DNA of 64,000 nt from Streptomyces sp. TLI_105 (GCF_900105415.1 NZ_FNSM01000001.1:6287501-6351500), one strand, 5' to 3'; positions 1 to 8,910 are shown, numbered from the stretch's first letter. Notes: generated from the sequence alone by a model not told the origin. Program-made: numbers and translations.

Positions 1-1131
1 CCAGCCCTCGGAGTGGACCGAGTACGTGGCGAAGCCGAGCCGCTCCCCGGCGAGGCGGCGGGCCAGCGGCTCCGCGCAGCGCGGGTCGCCGCTCCGGGAC
101 AGCGCCCACAGGGCGTGGTCCTGCGCGGGCAGGTACGGCTCGCCCTCGTCGGTCGTCAGGGCGGCGAGCCGGTCCGCCCACGGCCGGGCGGCGGTCCCGC
201 ACATGCCGAGGACCCGGGCGGCGAAGAGCCGGTTCTCCGGTTCGGGGTCGTCGAGTCGGGCCGCCACCGCCGGAAGCAGCGCGGAGACGGCCGAGCGCCA
301 CCGGCCCAGCTCCCCGGCCGCCGCCTCCAGGGCGTTGCGCCGGGTGGTCGTGTCGGGGTGCCCGAGCAGTTGCGAGATCAGACCGGTGCGAGTGGCCCGG
401 TCGTCGTCGAGGAACCGGACCGCCCGGAGTACGAGACCGCCGCCCGCCGGGTCCCCGGTCAGCACGTCGGTGACCACGCGCGCGTACCGGGCGTCGGACC
501 GGCCCGGCCGTGCGGCACGCAGCGCCTCCACCGCCCCGATCCGCGCCGCTGCCACGGTGTCCGGCCCGGTCAGCTCCCAGAGCCGGTCCAGGGTCGACTC
601 CCGTTCGCGGCCGGCGTGCGCGGCCAGGGGGCCCGCCGCCCGCACGATCCGGTGCCGGACCTCGGGAACGGTCTCCAGGGGCCACCGGGCCCACAGGGCG
701 ACGAGCACGTCGTCGGCCCGTCCCCACGCCTCGCCGACGGCGTCTGCGGCCTTCCTCCGGATCCCGGGGGAGGGGTCGTGCAGCAGCGGCAGCAGGACCG
801 TGACCGCCCCGGCCCAGGCCTCGGCCCAGCCGGGGGCGATCCAGCGCGGCTCGACCCGATTGCCCTCGTGGGCGAAGGCCCGCACCAACTCCAGGAGCTC
901 CACCCGGACCGTCACGACCGGGTCGGCCGCCGCCCGGACGAGGAACGGCAGCGCGGCAACGCAGGCGCCGTCGACGCAGCCGCCCTGGTGGTAGAGGCTC
1001 ATGTGCAGCTCCTCGGCCGCCTCCTCCGCCTCCTCCGGCAGGTACAGCGCCCGCAGCCGCTCCGGAACGTCGGCGGCGGAGCCGTACGCGTGCCGCAGGG
1101 CACCCCAGTCGATGCCGTCCGGCTCATCCAT
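1..1131 (-). CDS. HEAT-repeat domain protein (3' end outside window)
   Basis: The reading frame is open from an ATG at 1131 to the left edge (377 visible codons), so the C-terminus is missing. The protein is rich in Ala, Leu and Arg and shows repeated helical-pair units, such as segments beginning DPVVTVRVELLELVRAF, DPSPGIRRKAADAVGEAWG and HPDTTTRRNALEAA. These are typical of HEAT/PBS-lyase-like repeats, which act as protein-binding scaffolds. There is no signal peptide or catalytic motif, so it is probably cytoplasmic. Its ATG overlaps the stop of the upstream membrane protein gene by eight bases (ATGGATGA), which implies translational coupling. The repeat assignment is by eye, and the partner is unknown. 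Confidence 0.72.
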   Translation of the reverse strand, partial: MDEPDGIDWGALRHAYGSAADVPERLRALYLPEEAEEAAEELHMSLYHQGGCVDGACVAALPFLVRAAADPVVTVRVELLELVRAFAHEGNRVEPRWIAPGWAEAWAGAVTVLLPLLHDPSPGIRRKAADAVGEAWGRADDVLVALWARWPLETVPEVRHRIVRAAGPLAAHAGRERESTLDRLWELTGPDTVAAARIGAVEALRAARPGRSDARYARVVTDVLTGDPAGGGLVLRAVRFLDDDRATRTGLISQLLGHPDTTTRRNALEAAAGELGRWRSAVSALLPAVAARLDDPEPENRLFAARVLGMCGTAARPWADRLAALTTDEGEPYLPAQDHALWALSRSGDPRCAEPLARRLAGERLGFATYSVHSEGW

Positions 1132-1540
1132 GCGCGCCCGCCCGCTTCTCGTACCGCAGCGCGACCCCCGTCACCACCGCGCCGAGTCCCTCCCACAGGC
1201 CCACGCCGACGAAGCCGGCCGGGGCGCGGCCGGTGACGACCGCGAGGGTGAAGACGGCGCAGGTCAGGAGCCGGAAGGGGACCGTCCACCGGAAGAACGG
1301 CTTCCAGTCGGCGAGCGCGGCCAGCACGTAGTAGACGCCCATGTTGAGCGCGGCCATCGAGGAGGCCGTCAGGAAGACCAGGGTGTGGTCGCCGTCCGCG
1401 CGCCCTCCGTCGGGCACCGGCTCGAAGCCCATGACGGTGAGCAGGGCGTCCGGCGCGACCAGTCCCACCACCCCCAGGGCGGCGGCGAGCACGCCGAAGA
1501 CCGCCATGGTCCAGCCGGACAGGGAACGGGGCAGGCGCAC
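1124..1540 (-). CDS. Small integral membrane protein
   Basis: This predicted 138-residue protein has about four hydrophobic segments: AVFGVLAAALGVVGLVA, a Met/Ala-rich second one, RLLTCAVFTLAVVTG, and FVGVGLWEGLGAVVTGVAL. No enzymatic motif is visible. The start is a GTG at 1540, chosen because GGAGG lies six to seven bases upstream; a longer frame reaches back to 1675 but would run through the palindromic spacer. It overlaps the following HEAT-repeat gene by eight bases, so the two probably form an operon and may act together. The function is unknown. Confidence 0.7.
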   Translation of the reverse strand: MRLPRSLSGWTMAVFGVLAAALGVVGLVAPDALLTVMGFEPVPDGGRADGDHTLVFLTASSMAALNMGVYYVLAALADWKPFFRWTVPFRLLTCAVFTLAVVTGRAPAGFVGVGLWEGLGAVVTGVALRYEKRAGAHG

Positions 1541-1590
1541 GGCGGTCCTCCGTGGGACGAGAGCAGCGGGACGAGAGCAGTGGGACGAGA

Positions 1591-1647
1591 GCAGGGGCAC
1601 CCCCCTGCGATCCGAGTACGCATTCGAATCGCGGGGCGTGCCCCTGC
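1591..1647. repeat. Imperfect 57-bp palindrome preceded by a triple 14-bp repeat
   Basis: GCAGGGGCAC at 1591-1600 is matched by its exact inverse at 1638-1647, and inner bases such as GCGAT/ATCGC extend the pairing. The whole segment could therefore fold as a long interrupted hairpin. Just to its left, the motif GGGACGAGAGCAG occurs three times in tandem (about 1554-1593). The element fills the gap between the penicillin-binding protein gene and the small membrane protein gene, both on the minus strand, and could act as a terminator or transcript stabiliser. Confidence 0.6.
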
Positions 1648-1692
1648 ATATCGTGTGACCGGACCCGGCGGCCAATCGGTCCCCGTCTCACG

Positions 1693-3141
1693 TCACTTCA
1701 GCGCCGCCTCCATCATCTTCCGCGCCACCGGGGCCGCCAGGCCGTTGCCGCTGACCTCGGAGCGGGCGGCGCCCGAGTCCTCGATCATCACCGCGACGGC
1801 GACCTGCTTCCCGGTCGAGGAGTCCTTCGCGTAGGAGGTGAACCAGGCGTACGGCGTCTTGCTGTTGTTCTCGCCGTGCTGCGCGGTGCCGGTCTTGCCG
1901 CCGACCTCGGCGCCGTCCACGGCCGCGTTGGTGCCGGTGCCCTTCTCCACCACGGTCACCATCGCGCTGCGCAGCTGCTCGGCCGTCGAGGAGGAGACGA
2001 TCCGCTCGGTGTCCCCGTCCTCGAACGAGGTCAGCGCGTCGCCGTCGGAGTCGACGACCTCCGAGACCATGTGGGGGGCGGCGAGCAGACCGTCGTTCGC
2101 GATCGCGGCCGACACCATGGCCATCTGCAGCGGAGTGGCGGTCACGTCGAACTGGCCGATGCCGGTGAGCGCCGTCTGCGCCTTGTCCATGCCGGACGGG
2201 TACACGCTCGCGTAGGCGCGGACCGGGACGTCCAGCTCGGCGTCGTCGAAGCCGAACTTCTCCGCCATCGCCTTCACCTTGTCCTGCCCCAGATCGGCGG
2301 CCATCTTGGCGAAGACGTTGTTGCAGGAGTAGCGGAGCGCGGTGCGGATCGTGGCGTTCTCGCAGGGCGCGGAGGCGTTCTCGTTCCTCAGGACGGTCCG
2401 GGTGCCCGGCAGGGTGTACGGGTCGGGGCTCTTCGTCGCCGTGTCCACGGAGCCGTACAGGCCGTCCTCCAGGGCGGCGGCCGCGACGACCAGCTTGAAG
2501 GTGGAGCCGGGCGGGAGCGGCTGCCGGAGCGCGCGGTTCACCAGCGGCTTGTCCTCGTCGGTGGTCAGCCGCTTCCAGGCGTCGCCGTCGTTCGTCCCGG
2601 AGATCTTCGACGGGTCGTACGACGGGGTGGAGACCATGGCGAGGATCCGGCCGGTCGCCGGATCGACGGCGACGGCGGCGCCCTTCTTGCTCCCGAGCGC
2701 CCGGTAGGCGGCCTTCTGCACGTCCGGGTCGATCGTGGTGACGACCGTGCCCGGCTCCTGCTGCTTGCGGGTGACGGCGTCCAGGGGGTTCTTCAGCCGG
2801 TCGTCGGTGCCGTCCAGGACGTCGGAGTAGATGCCCTCCAGCTGGGTGGCGCCGTAGGCCTGCGAGCTGTAGCCGGTGACCGCCGCGTACAGCTCGCCGT
2901 CCGTGTAGGTGCGCTTGTACGCGAGGTCCGATCCCTCCGTCCTCTTCGAGCCGGTGACCGGTGAGCCGGCCACGACGATGTTCCCGAGCGGCTGCGCGTA
3001 CTGCGCCATGGTCTTCCGCCGGTTCTTCGAGTCGTCCGCGAGCGCCTTGCCTTCGTACGCCTGCACCCAGGTGGCCCGCCCGAGCAGGGCGAGCACCAGG
3101 AGCAGGACGAAGACCGACGTGTGCCTGATCGTCTTGTTCAT
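1693..3141 (-). CDS. Class B penicillin-binding protein (PBP2/PbpA-like transpeptidase)
   Basis: This 482-residue peptidoglycan transpeptidase has one N-terminal membrane anchor (residues about 8-24). A short dimerisation region follows, then a complete acyl-serine transferase domain with S213-TFK, S272-CN and K416-TGTA. It should cross-link stem peptides at the outer face of the membrane. The length matches short actinobacterial PbpA proteins, which usually partner a RodA/FtsW glycosyltransferase; no such partner is next to it here, so it is probably one of several paralogues. The ATG at 3141 places the anchor correctly. It is divergent from the anchored secreted-protein gene starting at 3281. 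Confidence 0.9.
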   Translation of the reverse strand: MNKTIRHTSVFVLLLVLALLGRATWVQAYEGKALADDSKNRRKTMAQYAQPLGNIVVAGSPVTGSKRTEGSDLAYKRTYTDGELYAAVTGYSSQAYGATQLEGIYSDVLDGTDDRLKNPLDAVTRKQQEPGTVVTTIDPDVQKAAYRALGSKKGAAVAVDPATGRILAMVSTPSYDPSKISGTNDGDAWKRLTTDEDKPLVNRALRQPLPPGSTFKLVVAAAALEDGLYGSVDTATKSPDPYTLPGTRTVLRNENASAPCENATIRTALRYSCNNVFAKMAADLGQDKVKAMAEKFGFDDAELDVPVRAYASVYPSGMDKAQTALTGIGQFDVTATPLQMAMVSAAIANDGLLAAPHMVSEVVDSDGDALTSFEDGDTERIVSSSTAEQLRSAMVTVVEKGTGTNAAVDGAEVGGKTGTAQHGENNSKTPYAWFTSYAKDSSTGKQVAVAVMIEDSGAARSEVSGNGLAAPVARKMMEAALK

Positions 3142-3280
3142 CGCACTGGTGGGGACGAACGGACCGGCGGCGGACGTTCCGGATGTGTCCGGTTTCTCAG
3201 CGAACCTTCATGTCCGAGCGCCGTGTGATCATGTGGGTGCCCTGGGGAGGGGCCCGAGACGTACGGGGAGAGGGGCCAGC

Positions 3281-4384
3281 GTGAGCGTGGGTGGGGAGAA
3301 GGACGACTCGTCCGTGCCGGACGAGGTGTGGGCGGAGTTCCTGAGGACCTCCGCCGAGGGCGGGGGCGGGGGCGACGCGCCGAAGGAGCCGTCCGCGCGG
3401 GCCCGCGAGGCCGCGGCCCGGCTGCGGGCCGAGCGCGCGGAACCGACACCGTGGCGGGCGCACACGCCCGGACGGCCCGTGCGGGGTTCCCGGCGGAGGA
3501 AGAGCTGGTACGTGGTGGGGTTCGCGGCCTCGCTGGTGCTGCTCGTCCTGGCCCTGGACCCGGGCGGCGTCGTCGGCTGGTCCGGCGACGGGGACCCGGC
3601 CGGGAAGCCCCTCGCGCAGGAGACGGAGCGACCGGAACAGGCGCCTTCCGCGGAGCCCGGCGGGCGGGCCACCCTCGACGAGCCCTTCCGGGGCTCTCCG
3701 GCGGTGCGCTGGGCGAACGGCACGGCCGGCATCACCGTCCCCGCCGCCAAGGCGACCGGATGGATGTCGAAGGCCGAGGTGGAGCGGGCGCTCGCGCGGA
3801 CCCGTGACTTCCTCGCCGCGTCCAACCTGGACCCGGCGGTGCTGCGCGGCGCACGGCCGGAGAAGGCCGTCGCCCTGATGAACCCGCACCAGAAGGACGT
3901 CACGACCTTCGTGACGACCTCACTGCGCACCCCGGACAAGGACCACGACCCGCTGCTGCTCTTCAGCCGCTTCGACCCCGCGCAGGCGCGCCCGGCCGGG
4001 GACGTGGTGAAGACCCGCGGGCGTCTCTCCTTCCGCGAGGGGCGGCGCGGAGCCCTGGAGGTGACCGCCGACGTCACGTACGTGTACCCGGTCGCGCCGG
4101 CCGGTGGCGGCGACGAGGTCGTGCGGGTGATCGTGCGCCGCGAGACCGTGGTGAGCTGGGACGACCCGTCGAAGGTCATCACCGAGAAGGGGACGTTCAG
4201 CCTCCTGTCGTACAAGACCGACATGACGAATGGCGGCTGTGACAACGCCACCGGCTCCTTCCGGCCGGAGTTCGGCGGCGGAGGGGCGGGTGCCGACGCG
4301 GACGGCGAGGCGGTCGACCCGTACAACCGCACGGGCCCGATCACCGAGGGCCGCGGCGGCTGCGGGATCGCCACGAGGTCCTGA
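3281..4384 (+). CDS. Single-pass membrane-anchored extracytoplasmic protein, unknown function
   Basis: This 367-residue protein starts at a GTG (3281) preceded by GGGGAGAGG. It has a charged cytoplasmic N-terminus of about 75 residues with the motif DEVWAEFLR, an RRRK cluster, one transmembrane helix at about 76-92, then a large extracellular domain. The C-terminal part has paired Cys residues (NGGCDN and GRGGCGI) that could form a disulfide. I recognise the architecture from other Streptomyces membrane proteins but no characterised function. It stands alone, divergent from the penicillin-binding protein gene and convergent with the two-component operon. Confidence 0.75.
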   Translation: MSVGGEKDDSSVPDEVWAEFLRTSAEGGGGGDAPKEPSARAREAAARLRAERAEPTPWRAHTPGRPVRGSRRRKSWYVVGFAASLVLLVLALDPGGVVGWSGDGDPAGKPLAQETERPEQAPSAEPGGRATLDEPFRGSPAVRWANGTAGITVPAAKATGWMSKAEVERALARTRDFLAASNLDPAVLRGARPEKAVALMNPHQKDVTTFVTTSLRTPDKDHDPLLLFSRFDPAQARPAGDVVKTRGRLSFREGRRGALEVTADVTYVYPVAPAGGGDEVVRVIVRRETVVSWDDPSKVITEKGTFSLLSYKTDMTNGGCDNATGSFRPEFGGGGAGADADGEAVDPYNRTGPITEGRGGCGIATRS

Positions 4385-4393
4385 GCCCCGGGC

Positions 4394-4413
4394 CCCCGCC
4401 GCCGGCGGGGTTT
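4394..4413. terminator. Hairpin terminator between convergent genes
   Basis: CCCCGCC and GGCGGGG form a seven-base stem with a three-base loop, followed by TTT. It lies between the plus-strand membrane-protein gene and the minus-strand response regulator, whose stop codon it abuts. It is short and GC-rich, as usual in actinomycetes. Confidence 0.55.
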
Positions 4414-5075
4414 CACCCCGTCCGGACGAACCCCGACTCGTACGCCAGGATCACCGCCTGGGTGCGGTCCCGGGCGCCGAGCTTCGACAGGACCGCCGCC
4501 ACGTGCGTCTTCACCGTCGCCGGGCCGACGCCCATCCGGTCGGCGATCTCCGCGTTCGTGAGGCCCGTCGCGACCAGGCGCAGCACCTCCGCCTCCCGTT
4601 CGGTGAGCCGCGCCACCCACGGCGGCGCCACCGGCGGGCTGCGGCGGGCGTGCTCGGCGGCCAGTCCGCGGACCGCCGCCGGGTAGAGCAGCGAGTCGCT
4701 GCGCGCGACCAGCCGGACCGCCCCCACCAGCTCCTCCGCCGCCGCCCGCTTCAGCAGGAAGCCCGCCGCGCCCACGCGCAGCGCGTCGTACACGTAGGAG
4801 TCGTTCTCGAAGGTCGTCACCACCACGATCCGCGGCGGCTCCGCCATCCCGGCGAGGATCTGCTCGGTGGCCCGGATCCCGTCGATCTCCGGCATCCGCA
4901 CGTCCATGAGGACGACGTCAGGCCGCTCCGCCCGCACCACCGACACCGCCTCGGCGCCCGTGGACGCCTCGCCGACGACCCGAAGGCCGGGCTCCGCGTC
5001 CAGGATGACCCGCAGCGCCGTCCGGACCATCCGCTCGTCGTCGGCGAGGACGATCCTGATCTCCGGGGCGCTCAC
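4413..5075 (-). CDS. NarL/LuxR-family response regulator
   Basis: This 220-residue protein has an N-terminal receiver domain with the acidic pair near residues 12-13, phospho-acceptor D58 (VVLMDVRMP) and a conserved Lys in FLLK. A C-terminal LuxR-type helix-turn-helix follows (LTEREAEVLRLVATGLTNAEIA onward). It should bind DNA after phosphorylation by the adjacent kinase. The GTG start at 5075 overlaps the kinase stop by four bases (GTGA), so the pair is translationally coupled. Its targets are unknown; the membrane protein in the same operon is a reasonable candidate for the signal or output. Confidence 0.9.
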   Translation of the reverse strand: MSAPEIRIVLADDERMVRTALRVILDAEPGLRVVGEASTGAEAVSVVRAERPDVVLMDVRMPEIDGIRATEQILAGMAEPPRIVVVTTFENDSYVYDALRVGAAGFLLKRAAAEELVGAVRLVARSDSLLYPAAVRGLAAEHARRSPPVAPPWVARLTEREAEVLRLVATGLTNAEIADRMGVGPATVKTHVAAVLSKLGARDRTQAVILAYESGFVRTG

Positions 5076-6307
5076 CGGGGGATCCTGACCGCGAGGCGCC
5101 ACATCCCGTCCACCGGGCCCGCCTCGGCGGTGCCGTCGAGCAGCCGGGCCCGCTCGGCGATCCCGCGCAGGCCGCGCCCGCCGTCGGGCCGGGTGACCGG
5201 GGGACGGTCGGGCAGGGGGTTCTCCATCGTGATCTCCAACTCCTCGGTGCGGGCGTCGAGCCGCACGGCGACGGGCGCGCCGCCCGCGTGCCGGGCCGCG
5301 TTCGTCAGCCCTTCCTGGACGATCCGGTACGCCTCCCGCGACAGCGCCTCCGGTACGGAGCCCAGGGCCCCGTCCACCGTCAGCGCCACCCGCGGCCCCG
5401 CGCCCCGCACCAGGGCCTCCAGGGCGTCGAGTCCCGGGCCCACGCCCTCCTCGGCGCCCTCGCCCCGGCGCAGCAGGCCGAGGGCCCTGTCCAGTTCGCC
5501 GACCGTGCGCCGGGTGGTCTCCTCGATCGCGGTCAGCGCCTCCCGCACGAACTCCAGGTCGGCCCGGTCGCCGTCCAGGACCCGGCGGGCCGCGCCCGCC
5601 TGGAGGGTGACCGCGCTCAGGGCGTGGCCGACCGAGTCGTGCAGCTCGCGGGCGAGCCGGTTGCGGGCCTCCGCCTCGGCGGCGCGCCGCTCCGCCGCCG
5701 CGAGCCGGTCCGCCGGGCTCGGTCCGAGCAGCCGGGGCGCCTGCCGGGCGAGTAGGGCCCCGGTCGCGGCGGCGACGGCGGCGAGCGCGAGCAGCATGAG
5801 CAGTCCGGCCGGGGCCGCGCCCCAGATCAGCCAGGTCGCGTCCAGGTCCCAGAACCGGCCGAGTTCGGAGTCCCGGAGCCCCGGCGAGAACGGCAGCGCG
5901 AGGACCGCGACCGCGAACGGCGGCAGGGCCAGCGTCGCCCCGCTGACGAGCGCCCCGGCGCCCAGGTGCAGGGTGAACCACGCAGCCGTCCGGGCCCTGG
6001 CCCGCCGGCCGCGCGCCGGGCCGTCCGCGAACCGGTCCGCCGGAACCCCGCACAGTGCCCGTGCCGCCGCCACCGACATCGGCCGGGCGAGCGGGAAGAG
6101 CGCGACGACCGCGGCGAGCGGCAGCCCCACCGCGTACGCCCCGAACTGCACCCCGAGACCGCCGGTGAACATGCCGCCGCCGTCGAGCAGGGGCCCCATG
6201 ACGAGGGTGCCGACCATCCAGAACGGCATGAACAGCGCGCCGCCCAGGATCAGATGGAGCCAGCGCAGCCTGGCCCGCTGCCCGAACAGGGCCGCCACCG
6301 GTCTCAC
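5072..6307 (-). CDS. Sensor histidine kinase (HisKA_3 type)
   Basis: This 411-residue kinase has several N-terminal membrane segments (first at about 16-40, last at about 160-185). A HisKA_3 dimerisation domain carries phospho-acceptor H223 in ARELHDSVGHALS. The HATPase domain has the N-box Asn336 (EGLTNAARH) and a glycine box (GRGLRGIAERA). There is no large extracellular loop, so it probably senses a membrane signal. I chose the GTG at 6307 because it overlaps the upstream gene's stop by four bases, matching the overlap at the other end. It forms a three-gene operon with the membrane protein and the regulator. Confidence 0.88.
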   Translation of the reverse strand: MRPVAALFGQRARLRWLHLILGGALFMPFWMVGTLVMGPLLDGGGMFTGGLGVQFGAYAVGLPLAAVVALFPLARPMSVAAARALCGVPADRFADGPARGRRARARTAAWFTLHLGAGALVSGATLALPPFAVAVLALPFSPGLRDSELGRFWDLDATWLIWGAAPAGLLMLLALAAVAAATGALLARQAPRLLGPSPADRLAAAERRAAEAEARNRLARELHDSVGHALSAVTLQAGAARRVLDGDRADLEFVREALTAIEETTRRTVGELDRALGLLRRGEGAEEGVGPGLDALEALVRGAGPRVALTVDGALGSVPEALSREAYRIVQEGLTNAARHAGGAPVAVRLDARTEELEITMENPLPDRPPVTRPDGGRGLRGIAERARLLDGTAEAGPVDGMWRLAVRIPR

Positions 6308-7314
6308 GCCCCGGCGCTCCGCCGACGCAGGAACAGCGCCACGCACGCGGCGAGCAGGAACCCGGTGATCATGTCGCCAGCGTAGGACAGTTGTACGAGC
6401 GAGGGGACCTGCTTGGTCGGATCCGGGTCCGGCAGCAGCGCGACGAGCGACAGGTAGGCACCCCAGCAGCCCGCGGCGCCCGAGGCCGTCCAGGCCAGGG
6501 CGAGCGTGGTGCGGACCCGGAGCCGGGCGGGCCGGCGCGACACCAGGAGGAGGGTGAGGGCGACGGCCACGACGAGGAAGCCGAGCCGCTCGGCCTCCAG
6601 GACGTAGAAGTCGGAGTCGCGTTCGGCGATCCGGCGGGCGGACAGGCCCGTGGTCGAGCCGGTCGCCCACAGCAGATGGAGTGTGGCGGGCACGAGCGCG
6701 ACCACCGCACCGGCAGTGGCGAGGGCCCGCGCCCCGGGCCCGGACGTGCGGGCGGACAGCCCGCCGAGCCGGCCCCGCCACACGTGGCCCCAGCGGTCCC
6801 GGGCGTACAGGGCGAAGAGGGTGCCGAGGGCGAGGCCCTGGAGGATGAACCCGCCGTAGACGACGCCGAAGACCCACTCGTCCAGGAAGGGTTCGCTGGG
6901 CGCGGCGGCCTTCTCGTCGCCGGTCACGAGGGCGACCGCGAGCTGCGCCGGGTAGCCGGTCATGATCGGGGCGAGCAGTCCGGTCGCCGCCCACATGGGG
7001 AGGGCGAGCAGCCAGGCGGGGAACCGCCGGCCCCAGGGCTGGGTGAGGAGCAGGGCGAGGGCCACGACCAGGATGTCGGCCACCACCGAGACCGAGTTGG
7101 CGATCGCCATCATCTGCCGGTGCTCCAGGAGCACGCTCCCGGCCGGGATGCCGACCTCGCTCCCCGCCACCCAGGCGACCTTGAGCGAGATGTACGGGAG
7201 GCAGGCGAGGATCGCGAGGGCGCGCAGCGCCCGGCGGGCGGCGCTCGGACGGTGGCCGGCGGCGGGCGCGGGGGCCGTGGCTGCGGGGGCGGTGGGAGGC
7301 GCGGTCTCTGTCAT
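6304..7314 (-). CDS. Polytopic membrane protein, first gene of the two-component operon
   Basis: This 336-residue protein has a disordered Ala/Pro/Thr-rich N-terminus and about eight hydrophobic segments (for example ILACLPYISLKVAWVAG and LVVAVALTLLLVS). No transporter or enzyme motif is visible. The ATG at 7314 is preceded by GGAG. The GTGA overlap with the kinase start suggests that it is made together with the kinase, perhaps as a signal sensor or as the protein being monitored. The function is unknown. Confidence 0.75.
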   Translation of the reverse strand: MTETAPPTAPAATAPAPAAGHRPSAARRALRALAILACLPYISLKVAWVAGSEVGIPAGSVLLEHRQMMAIANSVSVVADILVVALALLLTQPWGRRFPAWLLALPMWAATGLLAPIMTGYPAQLAVALVTGDEKAAAPSEPFLDEWVFGVVYGGFILQGLALGTLFALYARDRWGHVWRGRLGGLSARTSGPGARALATAGAVVALVPATLHLLWATGSTTGLSARRIAERDSDFYVLEAERLGFLVVAVALTLLLVSRRPARLRVRTTLALAWTASGAAGCWGAYLSLVALLPDPDPTKQVPSLVQLSYAGDMITGFLLAACVALFLRRRSAGA

Positions 7315-7488
7315 GGCTCCACGCTCCCGCGCGGGCCCCGGCGCCCGCCTCCTGCCGAGTGGTGAACCGCCTCCGCCGCACGGGGGAGGCGCCCTCCTCC
7401 CGGCCGTCACGCGCAGCCGAATTGGCCCATGTTTCCGATGCCCGATTGACCCTGTGTGGCGGGTCAATGGCCCCCTAAGGTGGTGATC

Positions 7489-7986
7489 ATGAACGAGATC
7501 GAGACCTTCGCCCCGCTCCTCACCCGCGCCGCCACCGCCGAGACCACCGCCGACCCGAGCAGCGTGATGACCCTCCTCGCCGACTCCGACACCACGGGCG
7601 GCCTGCTCACCAGCTACCGTTCCTCGTTCGCGAAGGGCGCGGTCGGCGCCCCGGCGCACTTCCACACCAAGGCCTCGGAGATGTTCTTCGTGCTCGGCGG
7701 CTCGCTCCAGGTCCTGGTCGGCGAGGAGCTGTCCGTCCTGGAGCAGGGCGACTTCCTCCTCGTCCCGCCGGGCACCCCGCACGCCTTCGCGGCGGCACCC
7801 GGCGCCGAGGCCGACGTCCTCTTCGTCTTCACGCCCGGCATGGCCCGCTTCGACTACCTGCGCCTCCTGGGCCGCGTCATGCGGGGAGAGGCGAGCTTCG
7901 AGGAGATCAAGGCCTCCTCGGAGCAGTACGACAACCACTACGTCGAGAGCCCGGTGTGGCAGCAGGCCCTCGCCGACCGCGGGTGA
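7489..7986 (+). CDS. Cupin-domain protein
   Basis: This 165-residue single-cupin protein has metal ligands H57, H59 and E64 (AHFHTKASE) and H98 (VPPGTPHAF), the complete first and second cupin motifs. Members bind a metal and are often dioxygenases, isomerases or small-molecule sensors; the substrate cannot be inferred. The ATG at 7489 follows AAGGTGG at good spacing. The gene is divergent from the two-component operon and convergent with the IclR regulator. Confidence 0.82.
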   Translation: MNEIETFAPLLTRAATAETTADPSSVMTLLADSDTTGGLLTSYRSSFAKGAVGAPAHFHTKASEMFFVLGGSLQVLVGEELSVLEQGDFLLVPPGTPHAFAAAPGAEADVLFVFTPGMARFDYLRLLGRVMRGEASFEEIKASSEQYDNHYVESPVWQQALADRG

Positions 7987-7995
7987 CCAGGGGGA

Positions 7996-8766
7996 TCAGA
8001 GGCGGCGGGTCGCCAGTGTCAGCCGGTCCCGCGCGTCGAGCAGGGCGTCCTTGATCATCTGCTCATGGGCCGGGGTGAGCCGCGCCACCGGCACCGAGCA
8101 GCTGATCGCGTCCCGCGCCGGGGTCCGGTAGGGGATCGCGACGCCGAAGCAGCGCAGCCCCAGGGTGTTCTCCTCGCGGTCCACCGCGTAGCCCTGCTCG
8201 CGGATGACGTGCAGCTCCTCGATGAGCTTCTCGCGGTCGGTGATCGTGTGCTCGGTCAGCGCCGGCAGGGTCTCCGGGAGCAGCTTGCGCACCTGCTCGT
8301 CGCTGTGGGTGGCGAGCAGCGCCTTGCCCAGCGAGGTCGAGTGCGCGGGCAGCCGGCGGCCGACCCGGGTGAACGGCCGCAGGTAGTGCTGGGACTGACG
8401 GGTCGCCAGATAGACGACGTTGGTGCCGTCGAGCCGCGCCAGGTGGATGGTCTCGGTGGTGTCGTCGGAGAGCCGGTCGAGGGTGGGCCGGGAGGCGGCC
8501 ACCACCTCGTCGCCGTCGATGTAGGAGGTGCCGACGAGCAGCGCCCGCACCCCGATCCCGTACCGCGTGCCCGTCGCGTCCGTCTCCACCCAGCCCAGCT
8601 CGACCAGGGTGCGCAGCAGCATGTACAGGCTGGACTTGGGGTAGCCGACGGCCTCCTGGACGGCGGCGAGCGAGTGCATCCCGGGGCGTCCCGCGAAGTA
8701 CTCGAGCAGCTCCACGGTCCGCACCGCGGACTTCACCTGTGCCCCACCCGCGTCGGCAGTCGCCAT
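7996..8766 (-). CDS. IclR-family transcriptional regulator
   Basis: This 256-residue regulator has an N-terminal winged helix (about residues 8-70; VKSAVRTVELLEYFAGRPG) and a C-terminal IclR effector domain with conserved segments such as RLPAHSTSLGKALLA and SVPVARLTPAHEQMI. The start at 8766 follows GGGGCGAGGG. It is transcribed away from the aldehyde dehydrogenase, and the 144-bp spacer has a good inverted repeat, so it probably represses that gene. The link to sugar-acid breakdown is inferred from the dehydrogenase subfamily. Confidence 0.88.
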   Translation of the reverse strand: MATADAGGAQVKSAVRTVELLEYFAGRPGMHSLAAVQEAVGYPKSSLYMLLRTLVELGWVETDATGTRYGIGVRALLVGTSYIDGDEVVAASRPTLDRLSDDTTETIHLARLDGTNVVYLATRQSQHYLRPFTRVGRRLPAHSTSLGKALLATHSDEQVRKLLPETLPALTEHTITDREKLIEELHVIREQGYAVDREENTLGLRCFGVAIPYRTPARDAISCSVPVARLTPAHEQMIKDALLDARDRLTLATRRL

Positions 8767-8868
8767 GGCCCTCGCCCCTTTTCCGTTGTCCGGCCGCCCC
8801 CGGCCGCCCCGGCCGAACGGGGCCCCTTGTGGAGACGGCCGGGCCGTCAATAGAGTCCCGCCCAGATG

Positions 8869-8905
8869 TGTTCATCTACGGGAACTGTGTTCAGAATAGC
8901 GAACA
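8869..8905. promoter_or_regulatory. Inverted repeats between iclR-type gene and aldehyde dehydrogenase
   Basis: TGTTC and GAACA flank an eight-base spacer at 8888-8905. A second TGTTC half at 8869 faces a GGGAAC at 8880-8885. GTTC-spacer-GAAC arms resemble operators of other IclR-family regulators. The site lies just upstream of the dehydrogenase start, where binding would block transcription. Confidence 0.5.
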
Positions 8906-8910
8906 GGGGC

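Noticed and set aside
13..1236. Long plus-strand frames opposite the HEAT-repeat gene
   Set aside because: They show Arg/Gly/Pro-rich mirror composition, whereas the minus strand shows conserved repeat structure and good codon bias.
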